Assembly (NCBI RefSeq): GCF_900109555.1
Contig: NZ_FNZV01000001.1
Span: 1-64,000 of the forward strand
From: Pacificibacter marinus
GTDB taxonomy: Bacteria > Pseudomonadota > Alphaproteobacteria > Rhodobacterales > Rhodobacteraceae
Length of the DNA: 64,000 nt
Direction: 5' to 3'
Shown here: piece after piece, positions 42,417 through 52,654 of the stretch
Numbering within the stretch: the first letter of the stretch is position 1
How the letters are laid out: each line of letters starts with the position of its first letter
Notes under the pieces: model-generated
Told to the model about the DNA's origin: nothing
Databases searched by the model: none
What the model saw: only the letters and a program-made list of their open reading frames with translations
Position numbers and translations under genes: made by a program

Positions 42417-42458
42417 GATCAAGCGGTTGCATGATATTATGCTGATATAAAACGACAA

Positions 42459-42490
42459 AACCCGCCCCAATGTTTGTGGGCGGGTTCTTT
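42459..42490. terminator. bidirectional terminator between metY and ccmG
   Basis: AACCCGCCC (42459-42467) pairs with GGGCGGGTT (42478-42486), with TCTTTT after it on the plus strand and TTTTGTCGTTTT after it on the minus strand. It can end both convergent transcripts. Confidence 0.85.
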
Positions 42491-42519
42491 TGAGTATTTG
42501 GCCACAAAAGCCGTGATTG

Positions 42520-43059
42520 CTATTGAGCTGCGTTTTCGATCTCAGGCTTGATATATTTTTCCATGATTTCAACGGTAATCGGCCCCGCAAAACGATAGGT
42601 GATTTCACCATCGGCGTTCACCACATAGGTTTCAGGCACGCCGTAAAGGCCCCATTCCAGCGCCGTGCGCCCCGGCTCATCTGCGCCGACAGCCGAATAT
42701 GGATTGCCCATTTCGGATAAAAATCCAAGCGCAGCATCCGCTTTGTCTTTATAATTGATCCCGTACACAGTGACGCCTTCGCCCGCCAGCGCTTCAAGCT
42801 GCGGATGCTCGGCGCGACACGGCGCACACCATGAAGCCCAGTAGTTGACCAGTTTCACGTCGCCCGTGCGCAGCATGTCGTCGCTCAACGGCGCAAGGTC
42901 GCCAAGCTGCGTGACATTTTCAATCGAAGGTGCCGCTTTGCCCGCTTTGGCCGAGGGCAATTGATTGGGATCATCGCGGTTCATACCGAATATAAACAAG
43001 CTCGCCAAACCTGCGAACATCAAAGGCGGCAGGGCCATCAACGGGGAAAACTTAGCCAT
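42520..43059 (-). CDS. ccmG: cytochrome c maturation thioredoxin CcmG/DsbE
   Basis: 179 residues. Membrane-anchored periplasmic thioredoxin that reduces the haem-binding cysteines of apocytochrome c. N-terminal anchor LPPLMFAGLASLFIFGM, then the active site WASWCAPCRAEHPQLEAL, then GVPETYVVNADGEITYRFAGPI with the cis-proline. GLYGVPETY is the DsbE signature. It is the last gene of the ccmABCDG cluster and overlaps ccmD by 8 bp. Confidence 0.95.
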   Translation of the reverse strand: MAKFSPLMALPPLMFAGLASLFIFGMNRDDPNQLPSAKAGKAAPSIENVTQLGDLAPLSDDMLRTGDVKLVNYWASWCAPCRAEHPQLEALAGEGVTVYGINYKDKADAALGFLSEMGNPYSAVGADEPGRTALEWGLYGVPETYVVNADGEITYRFAGPITVEIMEKYIKPEIENAAQ

Positions 43060-43210
43060 TGGATTTACGACGCTCCTCAGCGGATTTAAGACGTTTTTTG
43101 ATTTTTGCCGATTTGCGCAAAGACAGAATGATCAAGCCGCCAAGCAACACAAATGTAATGCCATAAGCGGCAAGCACATCGCTGGCGTATTTCCCAAGAT
43201 CAGGCATCAT
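43052..43210 (-). CDS. ccmD: haem exporter small membrane protein CcmD
   Basis: 52 residues from the ATG at 43210, preceded by AGAGGGTGCAAGG. A single membrane helix (VLAAYGITFVLLGGLIILSL) followed by a very basic tail (RKSAKIKKRLKSAEERRK), the textbook shape of CcmD, which helps release holo-CcmE from CcmABC. It overlaps the end of ccmC by 4 bp and the start of ccmG by 8 bp. The frame upstream of the ATG is a shadow of ccmC. Confidence 0.92.
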   Translation of the reverse strand: MMPDLGKYASDVLAAYGITFVLLGGLIILSLRKSAKIKKRLKSAEERRKSNG

Positions 43211-43941
43211 CCTTGCACCCTCTCGCGCATTTCGATGGCATGCAAGCGGCGGGCACGGACTTCGGTGCGGGTGCGCAGTAAAACCAATGCGATAAACAGT
43301 AACACAAAGCCCGCAAGCGACACCAAAGCCGGATACCAAAACACGTCGGCAACGTTTTCTTGTTTGTCCAACGATAGAGATGCGCCTTGGTGCAGGCCTT
43401 GGTTCCAGAAATTCACCGCATAGCGTGACAGCACTGCAAACACGGACCCTACAAGGCACAAAACCGATGTCAAATCTGCTGCAGTGTCAGGGTCTTCAAT
43501 CGCTTCCCAGAGCGCTAAGTATCCAGCATAAAACAAAAATAAAATCAAAAATGATGTTAATCGCGGATCCCATTCCCAATAGGTACCCCACATAGGTTTG
43601 CCCCAAATCGCGCCCGATGCCAGTGCAATCAGCGTCATCACCAGCCCGATAGGCGCTGCAGCTTTCGCGGCCAAAACAGACACGTGATGACGGCGCACCA
43701 ACCAAATCAACGACGCAACCAGCATCATCAACCATGCGTTGATCGCGATCATTGCAGAGGGGACATGGATGTAGAAAATCTTGACTGTGGCCCCTTGGCG
43801 GTAGTCGTCAGGGACAAAGAAAAACCCCCAAACCAATCCCGCCACGAACAAAACAGCAGCAGCCACAGCAATCACCGGCAGGGCCTTATCGGTCCAAGCC
43901 ATGAACTTGCGCGGATTTGCCCATTCCCAAATCGAGGCCAT
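43207..43941 (-). CDS. ccmC: haem ABC exporter permease CcmC
   Basis: 244 residues with six hydrophobic segments. Places haem on CcmE in the periplasm. The tryptophan-rich WWD domain characteristic of haem handling proteins is GAIWGKPMWGTYWEWDPRLTS (near residue 115-135), flanked by histidines in KIFYIHVPSAMIAI and SRYAVNFWNQGLHQGAS. Start ATG; the gap to ccmB is 64 bp. Confidence 0.95.
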   Translation of the reverse strand: MASIWEWANPRKFMAWTDKALPVIAVAAAVLFVAGLVWGFFFVPDDYRQGATVKIFYIHVPSAMIAINAWLMMLVASLIWLVRRHHVSVLAAKAAAPIGLVMTLIALASGAIWGKPMWGTYWEWDPRLTSFLILFLFYAGYLALWEAIEDPDTAADLTSVLCLVGSVFAVLSRYAVNFWNQGLHQGASLSLDKQENVADVFWYPALVSLAGFVLLFIALVLLRTRTEVRARRLHAIEMRERVQG

Positions 43942-44005
43942 CTATTTCTCCCATTTTCGCGCCTACAGTACGTGCAAGCGCTGGTGATCTCAACTCAACA
44001 ACGCG

Positions 44006-44662
44006 TCAACGTAACGCAATACGAATGGCTGCGGCTGCGGCAAAGGGCAGCATGGCAATCGCCCCTGCCGTGATCCCAGCTTGCATAAGCAAAGGCGTGG
44101 TCACTTCGAAACCCCGTGCGCCACGCCGCACCACTTCGGCCCCGAAAATCAGCGTTGGAATATACAGCGGCAACACCAAAAGACTCATCAACAATCCGCC
44201 CCGTTTCAGCCCCACAGTGATTGCAGCGCCAAAAGCACCGATGATTGACAGCGCTGGCGTGCCGATCAGCAAGGTGATGATCAGCCAACGATAGGCGTCA
44301 GTATCGAGGTGCAGCAGCACGCCCAAAAACGGTGCGGCAATGACCAATGGCAAACCCGTGGTGATCCAATGCGCCAGCGCTTTCATCGCCACCAATCCCT
44401 CTAAAGGGACAGGGGCCGTGGCGAGCAAATCAAGCGATCCGTCTTCATAATCAAGGGCAAAAATACGGTCGAGCGACAGCAGACATGCCAGCAAAGCCCC
44501 GACCCATAAGATGCCCGGAGCAATGGCTGCAAGGCGTTCTGAATTGGGCCCGACACCAAAGGGGACAAGCGTCACAAGGATCAAAAAGAACCCAAGACCA
44601 AGCCCAAATCCGCCGCCCGCGCGTAGGGCCAATGTCAAATCACGCAGTAAAAGCCGGATCAT
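44006..44662 (-). CDS. ccmB: haem ABC exporter permease CcmB
   Basis: 218 residues, six hydrophobic segments. Partner of the CcmA ATPase. The pattern [15 protein letters not shown]...[17 protein letters not shown] at the start and [20 protein letters not shown] with [17 protein letters not shown] are CcmB signatures. Its ATG overlaps the ccmA stop by four bases. Confidence 0.95.
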   Translation of the reverse strand: MIRLLLRDLTLALRAGGGFGLGLGFFLILVTLVPFGVGPNSERLAAIAPGILWVGALLACLLSLDRIFALDYEDGSLDLLATAPVPLEGLVAMKALAHWITTGLPLVIAAPFLGVLLHLDTDAYRWLIITLLIGTPALSIIGAFGAAITVGLKRGGLLMSLLVLPLYIPTLIFGAEVVRRGARGFEVTTPLLMQAGITAGAIAMLPFAAAAAIRIALR

Positions 44663-45279
44663 AAAAAGGCCTCATCAAAGGCACCTGTGGCTGTTTTTGG
44701 GTCTGCACGAAATGGCGTGACATCGAGCACCTGCGCTTGCAAACCAAGATCGATATGGGTGGCAACAATCATCGCACCACCAGTTTCAAGATGCGCCTGA
44801 ACAGCTGCAGCAAACAAAGCCACAGAAGCCGTATCAAGCGACACAGTTGGTTCATCGAGCACCCAAACTGGCCGCCCCGTGACCAACAAACGCGCAAGAC
44901 CCAAGCGGCGTTTTTGCCCTGCAGACAGATTGCCCGCAGGACGGTCCGCGAGAGGGTTCAGATCAAAAGCGGTCAAAGCCGCATCGATGCCCGACTGACC
45001 GTAAACACCGGCCCAAAACGTCAGATTTTCAGCGGCGGTCAACGTGGATTTCAACCCATCTGCATGCGCCCCATAAGCGACCGCATCGGGGGCGCAGATC
45101 ACCTGCCCTGCCAATGCGGGTTGCAAGCCAGCGAGCGTGCGCAAAAGCGTTGTTTTACCCGCCCCATTGGGGCCACGCAAAATCAAAACCTGCCCTGAGG
45201 CGACAGAAAAATTCAGTCCCTCCAGCACAGGAACTCCGCCGCGCGCAACGCTCAGATCCGTAACAGATAAAATGCTCAT
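44659..45279 (-). CDS. ccmA: haem ABC exporter ATP-binding protein CcmA
   Basis: 206 residues. ABC ATPase of the CcmAB complex that drives release of holo-CcmE. Walker [17 protein letters not shown] near residue 35, ABC signature [16 protein letters not shown] near 118, Walker [13 protein letters not shown] near 140, switch histidine in [10 protein letters not shown]. Short, as usual for CcmA. First gene of the ccm group; DUF498 and secDF lie upstream on the same strand with short gaps. Confidence 0.96.
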   Translation of the reverse strand: MSILSVTDLSVARGGVPVLEGLNFSVASGQVLILRGPNGAGKTTLLRTLAGLQPALAGQVICAPDAVAYGAHADGLKSTLTAAENLTFWAGVYGQSGIDAALTAFDLNPLADRPAGNLSAGQKRRLGLARLLVTGRPVWVLDEPTVSLDTASVALFAAAVQAHLETGGAMIVATHIDLGLQAQVLDVTPFRADPKTATGAFDEAFL

Positions 45280-45310
45280 GGCGTTGAGACTACTCGCATA
45301 TGGCGCGACA

Positions 45311-45664
45311 TCAAACGGGTAAGAGTGCCACAGCGACGCGCCGACCCTCTGAGGCCAAAATGTTATAGCTGCGGCAGGCTGTTGGGGTTGCCATCACCTC
45401 GGCTCCGATGCCGACAGCATCCAAAGCGCTGCGCAATGCGGGCGGCAAATAGGCCAGACCAGTACCGGTGCCAAACACGATAAAATCAACACGGGTTTCG
45501 AGCGCCAAAAGCGGGGCAACATCATCATAGCCGCCCCAAGCACGCGCCTCGGATTCCATCAAAATCATCGCACCGTTATGTAGTTGACCTTGGACACGAA
45601 AAAATCCGGGTCCATAGCTGTCGATGGGCACTGCGCCGTCGAATGCCATTTCGTTGATATGCAT
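45311..45664 (-). CDS. DUF498/Mth938-like domain protein
   Basis: 117 residues from the ATG at 45664, preceded by GGGAGAGCGTG; a GTG one codon earlier is possible. [34 protein letters not shown] and [45 protein letters not shown] match the Mth938-like fold (related to the respiratory complex I assembly factor NDUFAF3 in eukaryotes). It stands between secDF and ccmA, a gene order I recognise as common in Rhodobacterales. Biochemical role in bacteria is not settled. Confidence 0.9.
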   Translation of the reverse strand: MHINEMAFDGAVPIDSYGPGFFRVQGQLHNGAMILMESEARAWGGYDDVAPLLALETRVDFIVFGTGTGLAYLPPALRSALDAVGIGAEVMATPTACRSYNILASEGRRVAVALLPV

Positions 45665-45721
45665 CACGCTCTCCCGCTGTTGATGTGTCGTGTCAGTATG
45701 CGCCCCAAGGCAAGCAGCGCG

Positions 45722-48349
45722 TTAAACCGCGCTGCCATCCGTTTGAATTCCAGGTGTCGGATCTTTCTTTTCCCAATCGCGTTTCACACCCAGCCACAGC
45801 AAGATGTTCGATGCGATAAAGACAGAAGACCACGTCCCCACGACCACGCCAAGCGTCATGGCAAAGACGAACCCGCGGATCACGTCCCCGCCCAAAACAA
45901 GCAGTGCGATCAAGGCAATCAATGTGGTGCCAGATGTCATGATTGTACGCGACAATGTTTCGTTGATCGACAGGTTCAAGACACCCGCAAGTTCGAGCTT
46001 TTTGAACTTACGCAGGTTTTCTCGCACACGGTCGAACACCACAACAGTGTCATTAAGCGAATAGCCCACGATGGTCAAAAGCGCCGCGATAATGGTCAGG
46101 TCGAACTGGATTTTAAAGATCGCAAAAATACCGATTGTGATGGCAACATCGTGCACCAAAGCAACCACTGCACCCAAAGCGAACTGCCATTCAAAGCGCA
46201 ACCAGATGTAGAACAAAACCGCGCCGATCGCGGCCACAACAGCCAAGACAGCAGTTTTGATCAATTCCCCTGAAACCTTTGGTCCGACAGATTCCACAGA
46301 CGGGAATGTAATTGTAGGATCAACAGTTTGCAGCGCCTCTTCGACAATGGCGATGGTTTCTGGTGTCACAGATGACACGTCATCTTGTGCTTCGATACGC
46401 ACCATTGAGACGTGTTGATTTTCGTCAAAATTCGGATCAAACACTTCGGTGATCGACACATCACCAAGCCCCAAAGGTTCCATCGCGGCACGGTAATCGG
46501 CAACGCTGACGGCACTTTCAGACTGCGTACGAATGGTTGTGCCTCCGCGGAAATCGATGCCGAAATTCAACCCCAAAGCAAAGAAGGCAATAACAGCTGC
46601 GATCACAAAAGCGCCAGACAGGCCAAAGGTGTATTTCCCCGATTTAAAGAAATCGACGGTGGTGTTGTCGCGCACAAGCTTGATGCCTTTGAGCGTCCAG
46701 CCTTTACGGTTTTTACGGTGGTACCAAATCGCGACAATCGCGCGGGTCACATAGATCGCCGTGAACACCGATGTCAAAATGCCCAGAGCCAACGTCACGG
46801 CAAAGCCTTTTACGGGGCCAGAGCCCATGACGAACAAAATCGCAGCCGTGATAAAGGTGGTGATATTGGCGTCAACGATGGCGGACAGGGCTTTTTCATA
46901 CCCCAACTCAATTGCACGCCCGACCCCTTTCGAGGTCTTCAATTCTTCGCGGATTCGCTCAAAGATCAACACGTTGGCGTCCACAGCCATGCCCACGGTC
47001 AACACGATCCCCGCGATACCGGGCAAGGTCAATGTCGCGCCGATGACAGACAAAAAGCCGAACAAGAGCGCCACGTTGATGATCAACGCGATGTTGGCAA
47101 AGATACCGAACAGCCCGTAAGCCAGCGCCATAAACACCAACACAGCCGCGAAAGCGATCATTGTTGCGATTTTACCTGCGGCGATGGAATCCGCGCCCAG
47201 TTCTGGGCCGATGGTGCGTTCTTCAAGGAAATTGATTTTGGCGGGCAACGCCCCTGCGCGCAGCAAAACTGACAGCTCAGTGGATTCTTCTACCGTGAAA
47301 TTGCCCGAAATCTGACCAGACCCACCACGAATGGCCTCGTTGATGCGAGGGGCTGAAATCACTTCGTTATCAAGCACAATCGCAAAGGGCGCGCCGACGT
47401 TGGCAGCTGTGTAGTCACCAAATTTGCGTGCGCCAGTCGGGTTGAACCGGAACGTCACAGCAGGCGTACCATTTTGGTCAAACGCAGGTTGGCTGTCCGT
47501 CAGCTCATCCCCAGTGACAACAGGCGTGCTTTCCAAAATGTAGTACACGCCGTTGTCCGCAATATCAGGCGCGATAAAATTACGCGCGCCAGGGGCTTGG
47601 TTGGCGTTAGAGGTTTGGCCCACAACAGGATGGAATGTGAGTTTCGCCGTGGTGCCGATCAAAGATTTCAGCTCAGACGCTGATCCAATGCCGGGCACCT
47701 GAATAAGAATACGATTGTCGCCTTGGCGCTGGATCGTGGGTTCGCGTGTACCCACTTCATCGACGCGGCGGCGAATAATTTCAAGCGATTGCTGCATGGT
47801 ACGCGTGTCTGTTGCGGCTTTTTCAGCTTCAGACAACTGCACCGTGATCACATCGTTTTTAGCGCTCACATCAATGTCATCTTGCCCAGCTGATGTCAAA
47901 GACACCACAGGCGTGCCCAAATCCCGCACCGTTTTCAGCGCAAGTTCCATCTGATCTGCGTTTGAGATTCGCACCCGCAACAGCCCGTCAGGCGCATCCA
48001 CGCGGCGGATCGTGCCAACAGTGTCGCGTTCATCACGCAGCGCATCACGCACCGCTGGCCAATACCCGTCCATGCGTGCGGCATACACTTCGTCGACATT
48101 CACTTCCCCCAGCAAATGCGCCCCGCCACGCAGATCAAGGCCGAGATTGACAAGATTTTCCGCCATCCAAGTTGGCCAAGCGTCGCGTTCAAACGCCAGT
48201 TCTTGTGTTTCCCCCGATGTCTCAATCGCTGCGATCGCGTCATTGTGGCTTTCGACACGTCCGTAAAATGCGTTGGGCATCGCGGCGTAAAGGCCAAGGG
48301 CGACAAGGCCCCAAATGACGATCCGTTTCCAAAGGGGGAAGTTGAGCAT
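45722..48349 (-). CDS. secDF: fused protein translocase subunit SecDF
   Basis: 875 residues from the ATG at 48349; the frame runs 21 codons further upstream. Uses the proton gradient to pull proteins through SecYEG. The SecD half has NLGLDLRGGAHLLGEV near residue 60, the P1 periplasmic domain with RRRVDEVGTREPTIQRQGDNRILIQVPG, and GIVLTVGMAVDANVLIFERIREE. The SecF half starts near 560 with LNFGIDFRGGT and has LTIIAALLTIVGYSLNDTVVVFDRVREN. Twelve membrane segments are expected. Fusion of SecD and SecF occurs in various bacteria. Upstream is yajC. Confidence 0.97.
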   Translation of the reverse strand: MLNFPLWKRIVIWGLVALGLYAAMPNAFYGRVESHNDAIAAIETSGETQELAFERDAWPTWMAENLVNLGLDLRGGAHLLGEVNVDEVYAARMDGYWPAVRDALRDERDTVGTIRRVDAPDGLLRVRISNADQMELALKTVRDLGTPVVSLTSAGQDDIDVSAKNDVITVQLSEAEKAATDTRTMQQSLEIIRRRVDEVGTREPTIQRQGDNRILIQVPGIGSASELKSLIGTTAKLTFHPVVGQTSNANQAPGARNFIAPDIADNGVYYILESTPVVTGDELTDSQPAFDQNGTPAVTFRFNPTGARKFGDYTAANVGAPFAIVLDNEVISAPRINEAIRGGSGQISGNFTVEESTELSVLLRAGALPAKINFLEERTIGPELGADSIAAGKIATMIAFAAVLVFMALAYGLFGIFANIALIINVALLFGFLSVIGATLTLPGIAGIVLTVGMAVDANVLIFERIREELKTSKGVGRAIELGYEKALSAIVDANITTFITAAILFVMGSGPVKGFAVTLALGILTSVFTAIYVTRAIVAIWYHRKNRKGWTLKGIKLVRDNTTVDFFKSGKYTFGLSGAFVIAAVIAFFALGLNFGIDFRGGTTIRTQSESAVSVADYRAAMEPLGLGDVSITEVFDPNFDENQHVSMVRIEAQDDVSSVTPETIAIVEEALQTVDPTITFPSVESVGPKVSGELIKTAVLAVVAAIGAVLFYIWLRFEWQFALGAVVALVHDVAITIGIFAIFKIQFDLTIIAALLTIVGYSLNDTVVVFDRVRENLRKFKKLELAGVLNLSINETLSRTIMTSGTTLIALIALLVLGGDVIRGFVFAMTLGVVVGTWSSVFIASNILLWLGVKRDWEKKDPTPGIQTDGSAV

Positions 48350-48454
48350 GAGACTGCCTATCAGGAAGGGCGCGGGTGCGCGGGTTATTCGGTAAGGGTC
48401 GTAAACGACCAAAGGCCCGCCGATATGCGAGCCTTTGATTTAATTTTCAAACGC

Positions 48455-48778
48455 TTAGGATGCTGGCTCTGTTTTTGAAACAACATTGGCCAATGTGCCT
48501 TTAAGTACGCGGACTTTAACGCCCTCAGCCAATTCAACTTCCAATTCGCCGTCGTCTTTTACTTTGGTCACTTTGCCCAAAAGACCGCCAGCCGTCACAA
48601 CTTGATCACCGCGACGCACCGCTTCGATCATTGCTTTGTGCTCTTTGGCTTTCTTTTGCTGTGGACGGATCATGAGGAAATACATGATCGCGAAAATCGC
48701 AATAAGCGGCGCGAATTGCATAATTGGGTTTGCGCCTGCGCCGCCTGCGGCCTGTGCGAATGCTGGAGATACGAACAT
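48455..48778 (-). CDS. yajC: preprotein translocase accessory subunit YajC
   Basis: 107 residues. Short periplasmic N-terminus, one membrane helix (FAPLIAIFAIMYFLMIRP) followed by QQKKAKEHKAMIEAVRRGDQVVTAGGLLGKVTKV, the YajC signature. Binds SecDF. The intergenic region to secDF (about 105 bp) carries a hairpin (AAAGGC...GCCTTT near 48410-48440). Confidence 0.96.
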   Translation of the reverse strand: MFVSPAFAQAAGGAGANPIMQFAPLIAIFAIMYFLMIRPQQKKAKEHKAMIEAVRRGDQVVTAGGLLGKVTKVKDDGELEVELAEGVKVRVLKGTLANVVSKTEPAS

Positions 48779-49014
48779 GTTTTCGTCCTTTGTCTAAGCT
48801 GCGCGGGGTCTGTCCCGTCGCTGTAAATTTCGTCGCAAAAAGCGGTCTTCCGCCCTTCAAGTCGCGCGCACACTATGCGTCTGCGCGGGACTTGGCAAGC
48901 GGGCCTATCACCTGCTCAGCTTTGCCCCGTGCCCAAGATTAATCCCGTGACAAACGCGCGTTTCATGGATGATATAGGGAGGATTTTACGGAAATGAATT
49001 GAGTAGACTTAAAA

Positions 49015-50373
49015 ATGTCTGAGAAAAACGAATTTGAACAGTTTTTGTCGCAGGTGGATGGGGTGGTGTTTCACCCCTTAACGCTGGGGTTTGTTGGTTT
49101 TGCTGTGCTTAGTTCGGTGATTGTCTTTGCGATGAACAACGCTAAACATGGAAAATCAAACCCACTCAAATTCTCAGAGACCCTTTGGCTCAACTACGTC
49201 TATTGGTTCGCGATCTTCTTTGCGCCGATCCTCGCGATCATCTTTGTATCTATTTTGGCGATGCTCACGCAGGTCGGTTTTCGAATTTTGTCAGGAAACA
49301 CCATGCAAGGCGAAGCCGATAACCTGCGCTGGTATGTTTTATCATTTGTTGGGTTGCTCACAGCGCTAGGCGGTATCATTGGCACACCGCTCGCATTGAT
49401 CCGTGTACATACGACAGAGCGGCAGACAAAGACGTCAGAACAAAACCTGTTAACCGACACCCTAAACAAAGCTATCGAAAATCTAGGAGCTTCCAAAGCG
49501 CATAAACGACAGGTTGGGGGAGGTACAATAGAGACAACAGTTCCAGCTTTGGAAAAGCGCATTGGCGCAATATTAGCTCTAGAACGTTTGGCATCGAACG
49601 ACCTACAAATGCACATCGAAATAATGCGAATTATCACTGCATACCTTAGGACCGAAATCACAGAGTTTTCGCCCGCCAGTGATAAAAAGGAGAAGACAGA
49701 AACTGTTCCGCTGCGAGAAGACTTGAGCGTCGCATTGGCAGTACTATCCAGACGCGGCGAAGCACAGAGGCGATTGGAGAACCGTGAAGCATTTGTACTC
49801 GAGCTAGACAATACTTGCTTTGCAAACTTGCGGATATTGGACGTCAGCTTCGAGGGCATTTCTTTAAACAAATGCTTGTTTTCAAATTGCTACATAAGGA
49901 ATGTGGAATTCTCTAATTGTAGCATTCATGTGGCCAATGCCTTTAACACTCGGCTTGAGCAATGCTCGTTCGAACAAACCGAACTCGTAAACACTAGATT
50001 TCAAAGCTGTAAGTTCTCCGATTGCGACTTGGGTGCAGCAGCAAACATAGGTGAATCTTCTTTCATCAAAGTTGACTTCCGTAATTGCTCAATCCCTAAA
50101 CAGTTTTTGGATACTGGCTTTTGGAAAGAACTGACCAACTGCTGGTTTTATTCGTGTGACTTATCGAATCTAGATTTTGAAGAACCTGAAGACCTTGAAA
50201 CGATTTGGGGCGATCAATTCACCTTACATCCTCAAACATATCAGGGATATGATCCGAGCTTAGACCTGGATACGGATTTTTTTGACGAAGAGCTCGTAAA
50301 TATTCCGATGGAACGCCCAAAAAATTGGGAGCCTATTAGTCCACATGTACTCAATGATTTTAAAGAGCACTAA
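49015..50373 (+). CDS. membrane protein with pentapeptide repeats
   Basis: 452 residues. Three hydrophobic segments (about 24-43, 62-95 and 103-122) anchor the N-terminus; RVHTTERQTKTSEQNLLTDTLNKAIENLGA is a linker I know from other Roseobacter pentapeptide proteins. Residues about 265-370 are pentapeptide repeats with the central L/F pattern (ANLRI LDVSF, NKCLF SNCYI RNVEF SNCSI, ARLEQ-type, FQSCK FSDCD), forming a right-handed beta-helix. The C-terminus is acidic. Base composition is visibly more AT-rich than its neighbours, and it separates yajC from serS; both suggest it was inserted. Function unknown. Confidence 0.88.
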   Translation: MSEKNEFEQFLSQVDGVVFHPLTLGFVGFAVLSSVIVFAMNNAKHGKSNPLKFSETLWLNYVYWFAIFFAPILAIIFVSILAMLTQVGFRILSGNTMQGEADNLRWYVLSFVGLLTALGGIIGTPLALIRVHTTERQTKTSEQNLLTDTLNKAIENLGASKAHKRQVGGGTIETTVPALEKRIGAILALERLASNDLQMHIEIMRIITAYLRTEITEFSPASDKKEKTETVPLREDLSVALAVLSRRGEAQRRLENREAFVLELDNTCFANLRILDVSFEGISLNKCLFSNCYIRNVEFSNCSIHVANAFNTRLEQCSFEQTELVNTRFQSCKFSDCDLGAAANIGESSFIKVDFRNCSIPKQFLDTGFWKELTNCWFYSCDLSNLDFEEPEDLETIWGDQFTLHPQTYQGYDPSLDLDTDFFDEELVNIPMERPKNWEPISPHVLNDFKEH

Positions 50374-50473
50374 TCGCAGGCAACAGAGAACTACAACTAG
50401 CACCCCTGCTTGATCCCATTCGCGCGCTATTGCATAAGCAGCACAACAGACATCCAATCCAAGGACTCCCCCG

Positions 50474-51766
50474 ATGCATGACATCAAAGCCATTCGCGAA
50501 AATCCTGATGCTTTTGACGCGAGCCTTGCGCGCCGTGGGTTGGATGGGATGTCCTCAGACATTTTGGCCATCGATGCGGCCCGCCGTGCGATGATTGTTG
50601 CCGCCGAAGATGCCAAGGCAGCACAAAACAAAGCCTCTAAAGAGGTCGGCGCAGCCAAAGGCCGTGGCGATGAGGCAGAATTTGAACGCCTGCGCGCGCT
50701 TGTGGCCGAAAAAAAGGCCGAAGTCGCCCAGTTGAATGAAGACGCAAAAGCCAAAGATGCAGAGCTAAATGACGTCTTGGCCCGCATTCCAAACTTGCCA
50801 GCAGCCGACGCGCCCGATGGTAAATCCGAAGACGACAACGTCGAAGTCAAAACATGGGGCGATGTGCCGTCATTCGACTTTGACGCACGCGAACACTTTG
50901 AAATCACATCGGTCACAGCCTCAATGGATTTCGAAACGGGCGCGAAATTGTCAGGCACGCGCTTTGTTGTGCTCAAAGGCGGCGTGGCACGCATTCACCG
51001 CGCTTTGGCACAATTCATGATCGACACCCACGTCGATGAAAACGGCCTAACGGAAGTCAACACTCCCGTGATGGTGCGCGACGAAGCGATGTATGGCACT
51101 GATAAGTTACCGAAATTTGGCGAAGACAGCTACCAAACCACAAACGGCTGGTGGTTGATCCCGACCTCAGAAGTGCCTTTGACCTATTCCGTCGCGGGCG
51201 ACGTTTTGGATGAAAGCGCTCTGCCGATCCGCATGACAGCGCATTCTTTGTGCTTCCGTTCAGAAGCGGGATCAGCGGGCCGCGACACGTCCGGCATGTT
51301 GCGCCAGCACCAGTTTGAAAAAGTCGAAATGGTATCCATCACGCACCCAAGCGCATCTGACGCGGAACAAGCGCGGATGTTGGGCTGTGCTGAGGGCATC
51401 TTGGAAAAGCTCGGAATCGCGTATCGCACGGTTGATTTGTGCACGGGCGACATCGGGTTCGGCGCGCGCCGCACATTCGATATCGAAGCATGGTTGCCGG
51501 GGCAAAATGCCTACCGCGAAATCTCAAGCGTTTCCACCACGGGCGACTTTCAGGCGCGCCGCATGAACGCACGGTTCAAGCCCGCTGACGGTGGCAAACC
51601 TGAGTTTGTGCACACGTTGAACGGTTCAGGTTTGGCAGTTGGCCGCACATTGATTGCGGTGCTGGAAAACGGTCAAAATGCCGATGGCACCGTGACCTTG
51701 CCAGCTGTGCTTGCGCCCTATTTGGGCGGCAAAACCACGCTCACGCTGGACGGCACACTCGCCTAA
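50474..51766 (+). CDS. serS: serine-tRNA ligase
   Basis: 430 residues. Class II aminoacyl-tRNA synthetase. The N-terminal coiled-coil arm (residues about 25-105) that contacts the long variable arm of tRNA-Ser is evident ([22 protein letters not shown]... [19 protein letters not shown]). Motif 2 is [25 protein letters not shown] and motif 3 is [25 protein letters not shown] is the serine-binding TXE loop. ATG after AAGGACTCCCCCG. Terminator at 51798. Confidence 0.97.
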   Translation: MHDIKAIRENPDAFDASLARRGLDGMSSDILAIDAARRAMIVAAEDAKAAQNKASKEVGAAKGRGDEAEFERLRALVAEKKAEVAQLNEDAKAKDAELNDVLARIPNLPAADAPDGKSEDDNVEVKTWGDVPSFDFDAREHFEITSVTASMDFETGAKLSGTRFVVLKGGVARIHRALAQFMIDTHVDENGLTEVNTPVMVRDEAMYGTDKLPKFGEDSYQTTNGWWLIPTSEVPLTYSVAGDVLDESALPIRMTAHSLCFRSEAGSAGRDTSGMLRQHQFEKVEMVSITHPSASDAEQARMLGCAEGILEKLGIAYRTVDLCTGDIGFGARRTFDIEAWLPGQNAYREISSVSTTGDFQARRMNARFKPADGGKPEFVHTLNGSGLAVGRTLIAVLENGQNADGTVTLPAVLAPYLGGKTTLTLDGTLA

Positions 51767-51797
51767 ACGCGGGTCATATTAGAACGTTAGAACACCA

Positions 51798-51833
51798 AAA
51801 GCGGCGCGCTCTTATGAGTTGCGCCGCTTTTTT
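51798..51833 (+). terminator. rho-independent terminator after serS
   Basis: AAAGCGGCGC (51798-51807) pairs with GCGCCGCTTT (51821-51830), followed by TTT. A 10-bp perfect stem. Confidence 0.85.
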
Positions 51834-51904
51834 CACAATTACCTTGCATAAAACTGAGCCAAATGATCGCCTCAACCGTATCCAGTGAAAAGAAAGGACA
51901 TTTC

Positions 51905-52630
51905 ATGCGTCTCAAGGCCTTTTTCCTTGCTCTTGCCACCATCGCCTTTGCCGCGGGGCCGTTTTTGGTGCCGCAATTTGGTGGTTTCGATCCCGGTCTT
52001 TACCCCTATCCGCAAATTGACCCGCCTGTGCAGCCCGCGGGCTATGCCTTTGCAATTTGGGGCGTGATTTATCTATGGCTGTTGATCCATGCGAGCGTTG
52101 GGCTGCTCAAACGCAATGATGCCGACGACTGGGACCCGATGCGCGCGCCGCTGTTTGTGTCATTGCTTTTGGGCGCAGGGTGGTTGTCGGTGGCCGAAAT
52201 ATCACCTGTTTGGTCGCAGGTGATGATCTTTGCTATGCTGGCGACAGCCTTGGTCGCGATGCAACGCGCGCCCGTGTTGGACCCATGGTTGGCCCGCGCC
52301 CCCGTGGCGCTTTATGCGGGATGGCTGACGGCAGCCAGTTTTGCAGGGCTTGGATTGCTGGGCGCGGGTTACGGTATTGTTTTAGGCGAAGTCGGTTGGG
52401 CGTATTTGTGTTTGATCGGGGCCTTTGGCACGGCGCTTTATGGTTGTAAACTGCGCAGCGACGCGCCGTTTTATCCGCTTGGGGTAGCTTGGGCTTTGGT
52501 CGCTATAGCATTGAAAAACTGGGGAGATCACTGGGGGCTTGTCGCCCTTGCGGGGCTTGGCGTCTTTGTATTGGTGGTGATGAGTTTGCGTGCCTTTCGG
52601 GTTGAAGGCGATTTGACCCGCGACATTTAA
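51905..52630 (+). CDS. TspO/MBR-related tryptophan-rich membrane protein
   Basis: 241 residues from the ATG at 51905 (AAAGGACATTTC upstream). About seven hydrophobic segments. The N-terminal part has PQIDPPVQPAGYAFAIWGVIYLWLLIHA, similar to the 'AFxxxWxxxY' core of TspO-like proteins, but the protein is longer than the about 160-residue five-helix TspO. It belongs to the larger tryptophan-rich sensory protein-like group found in Rhodobacterales. Role unknown, maybe porphyrin or stress related. Confidence 0.75.
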   Translation: MRLKAFFLALATIAFAAGPFLVPQFGGFDPGLYPYPQIDPPVQPAGYAFAIWGVIYLWLLIHASVGLLKRNDADDWDPMRAPLFVSLLLGAGWLSVAEISPVWSQVMIFAMLATALVAMQRAPVLDPWLARAPVALYAGWLTAASFAGLGLLGAGYGIVLGEVGWAYLCLIGAFGTALYGCKLRSDAPFYPLGVAWALVAIALKNWGDHWGLVALAGLGVFVLVVMSLRAFRVEGDLTRDI

Positions 52631-52654
52631 ACCGCATTTACGCCGCCGCGTTGC

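Noticed and set aside
46412-47272. Long open frame opposite secDF
   Set aside because: It is the antisense shadow of a well-supported gene, with a low-complexity, His/Gln/Arg-rich product and no ribosome binding site.
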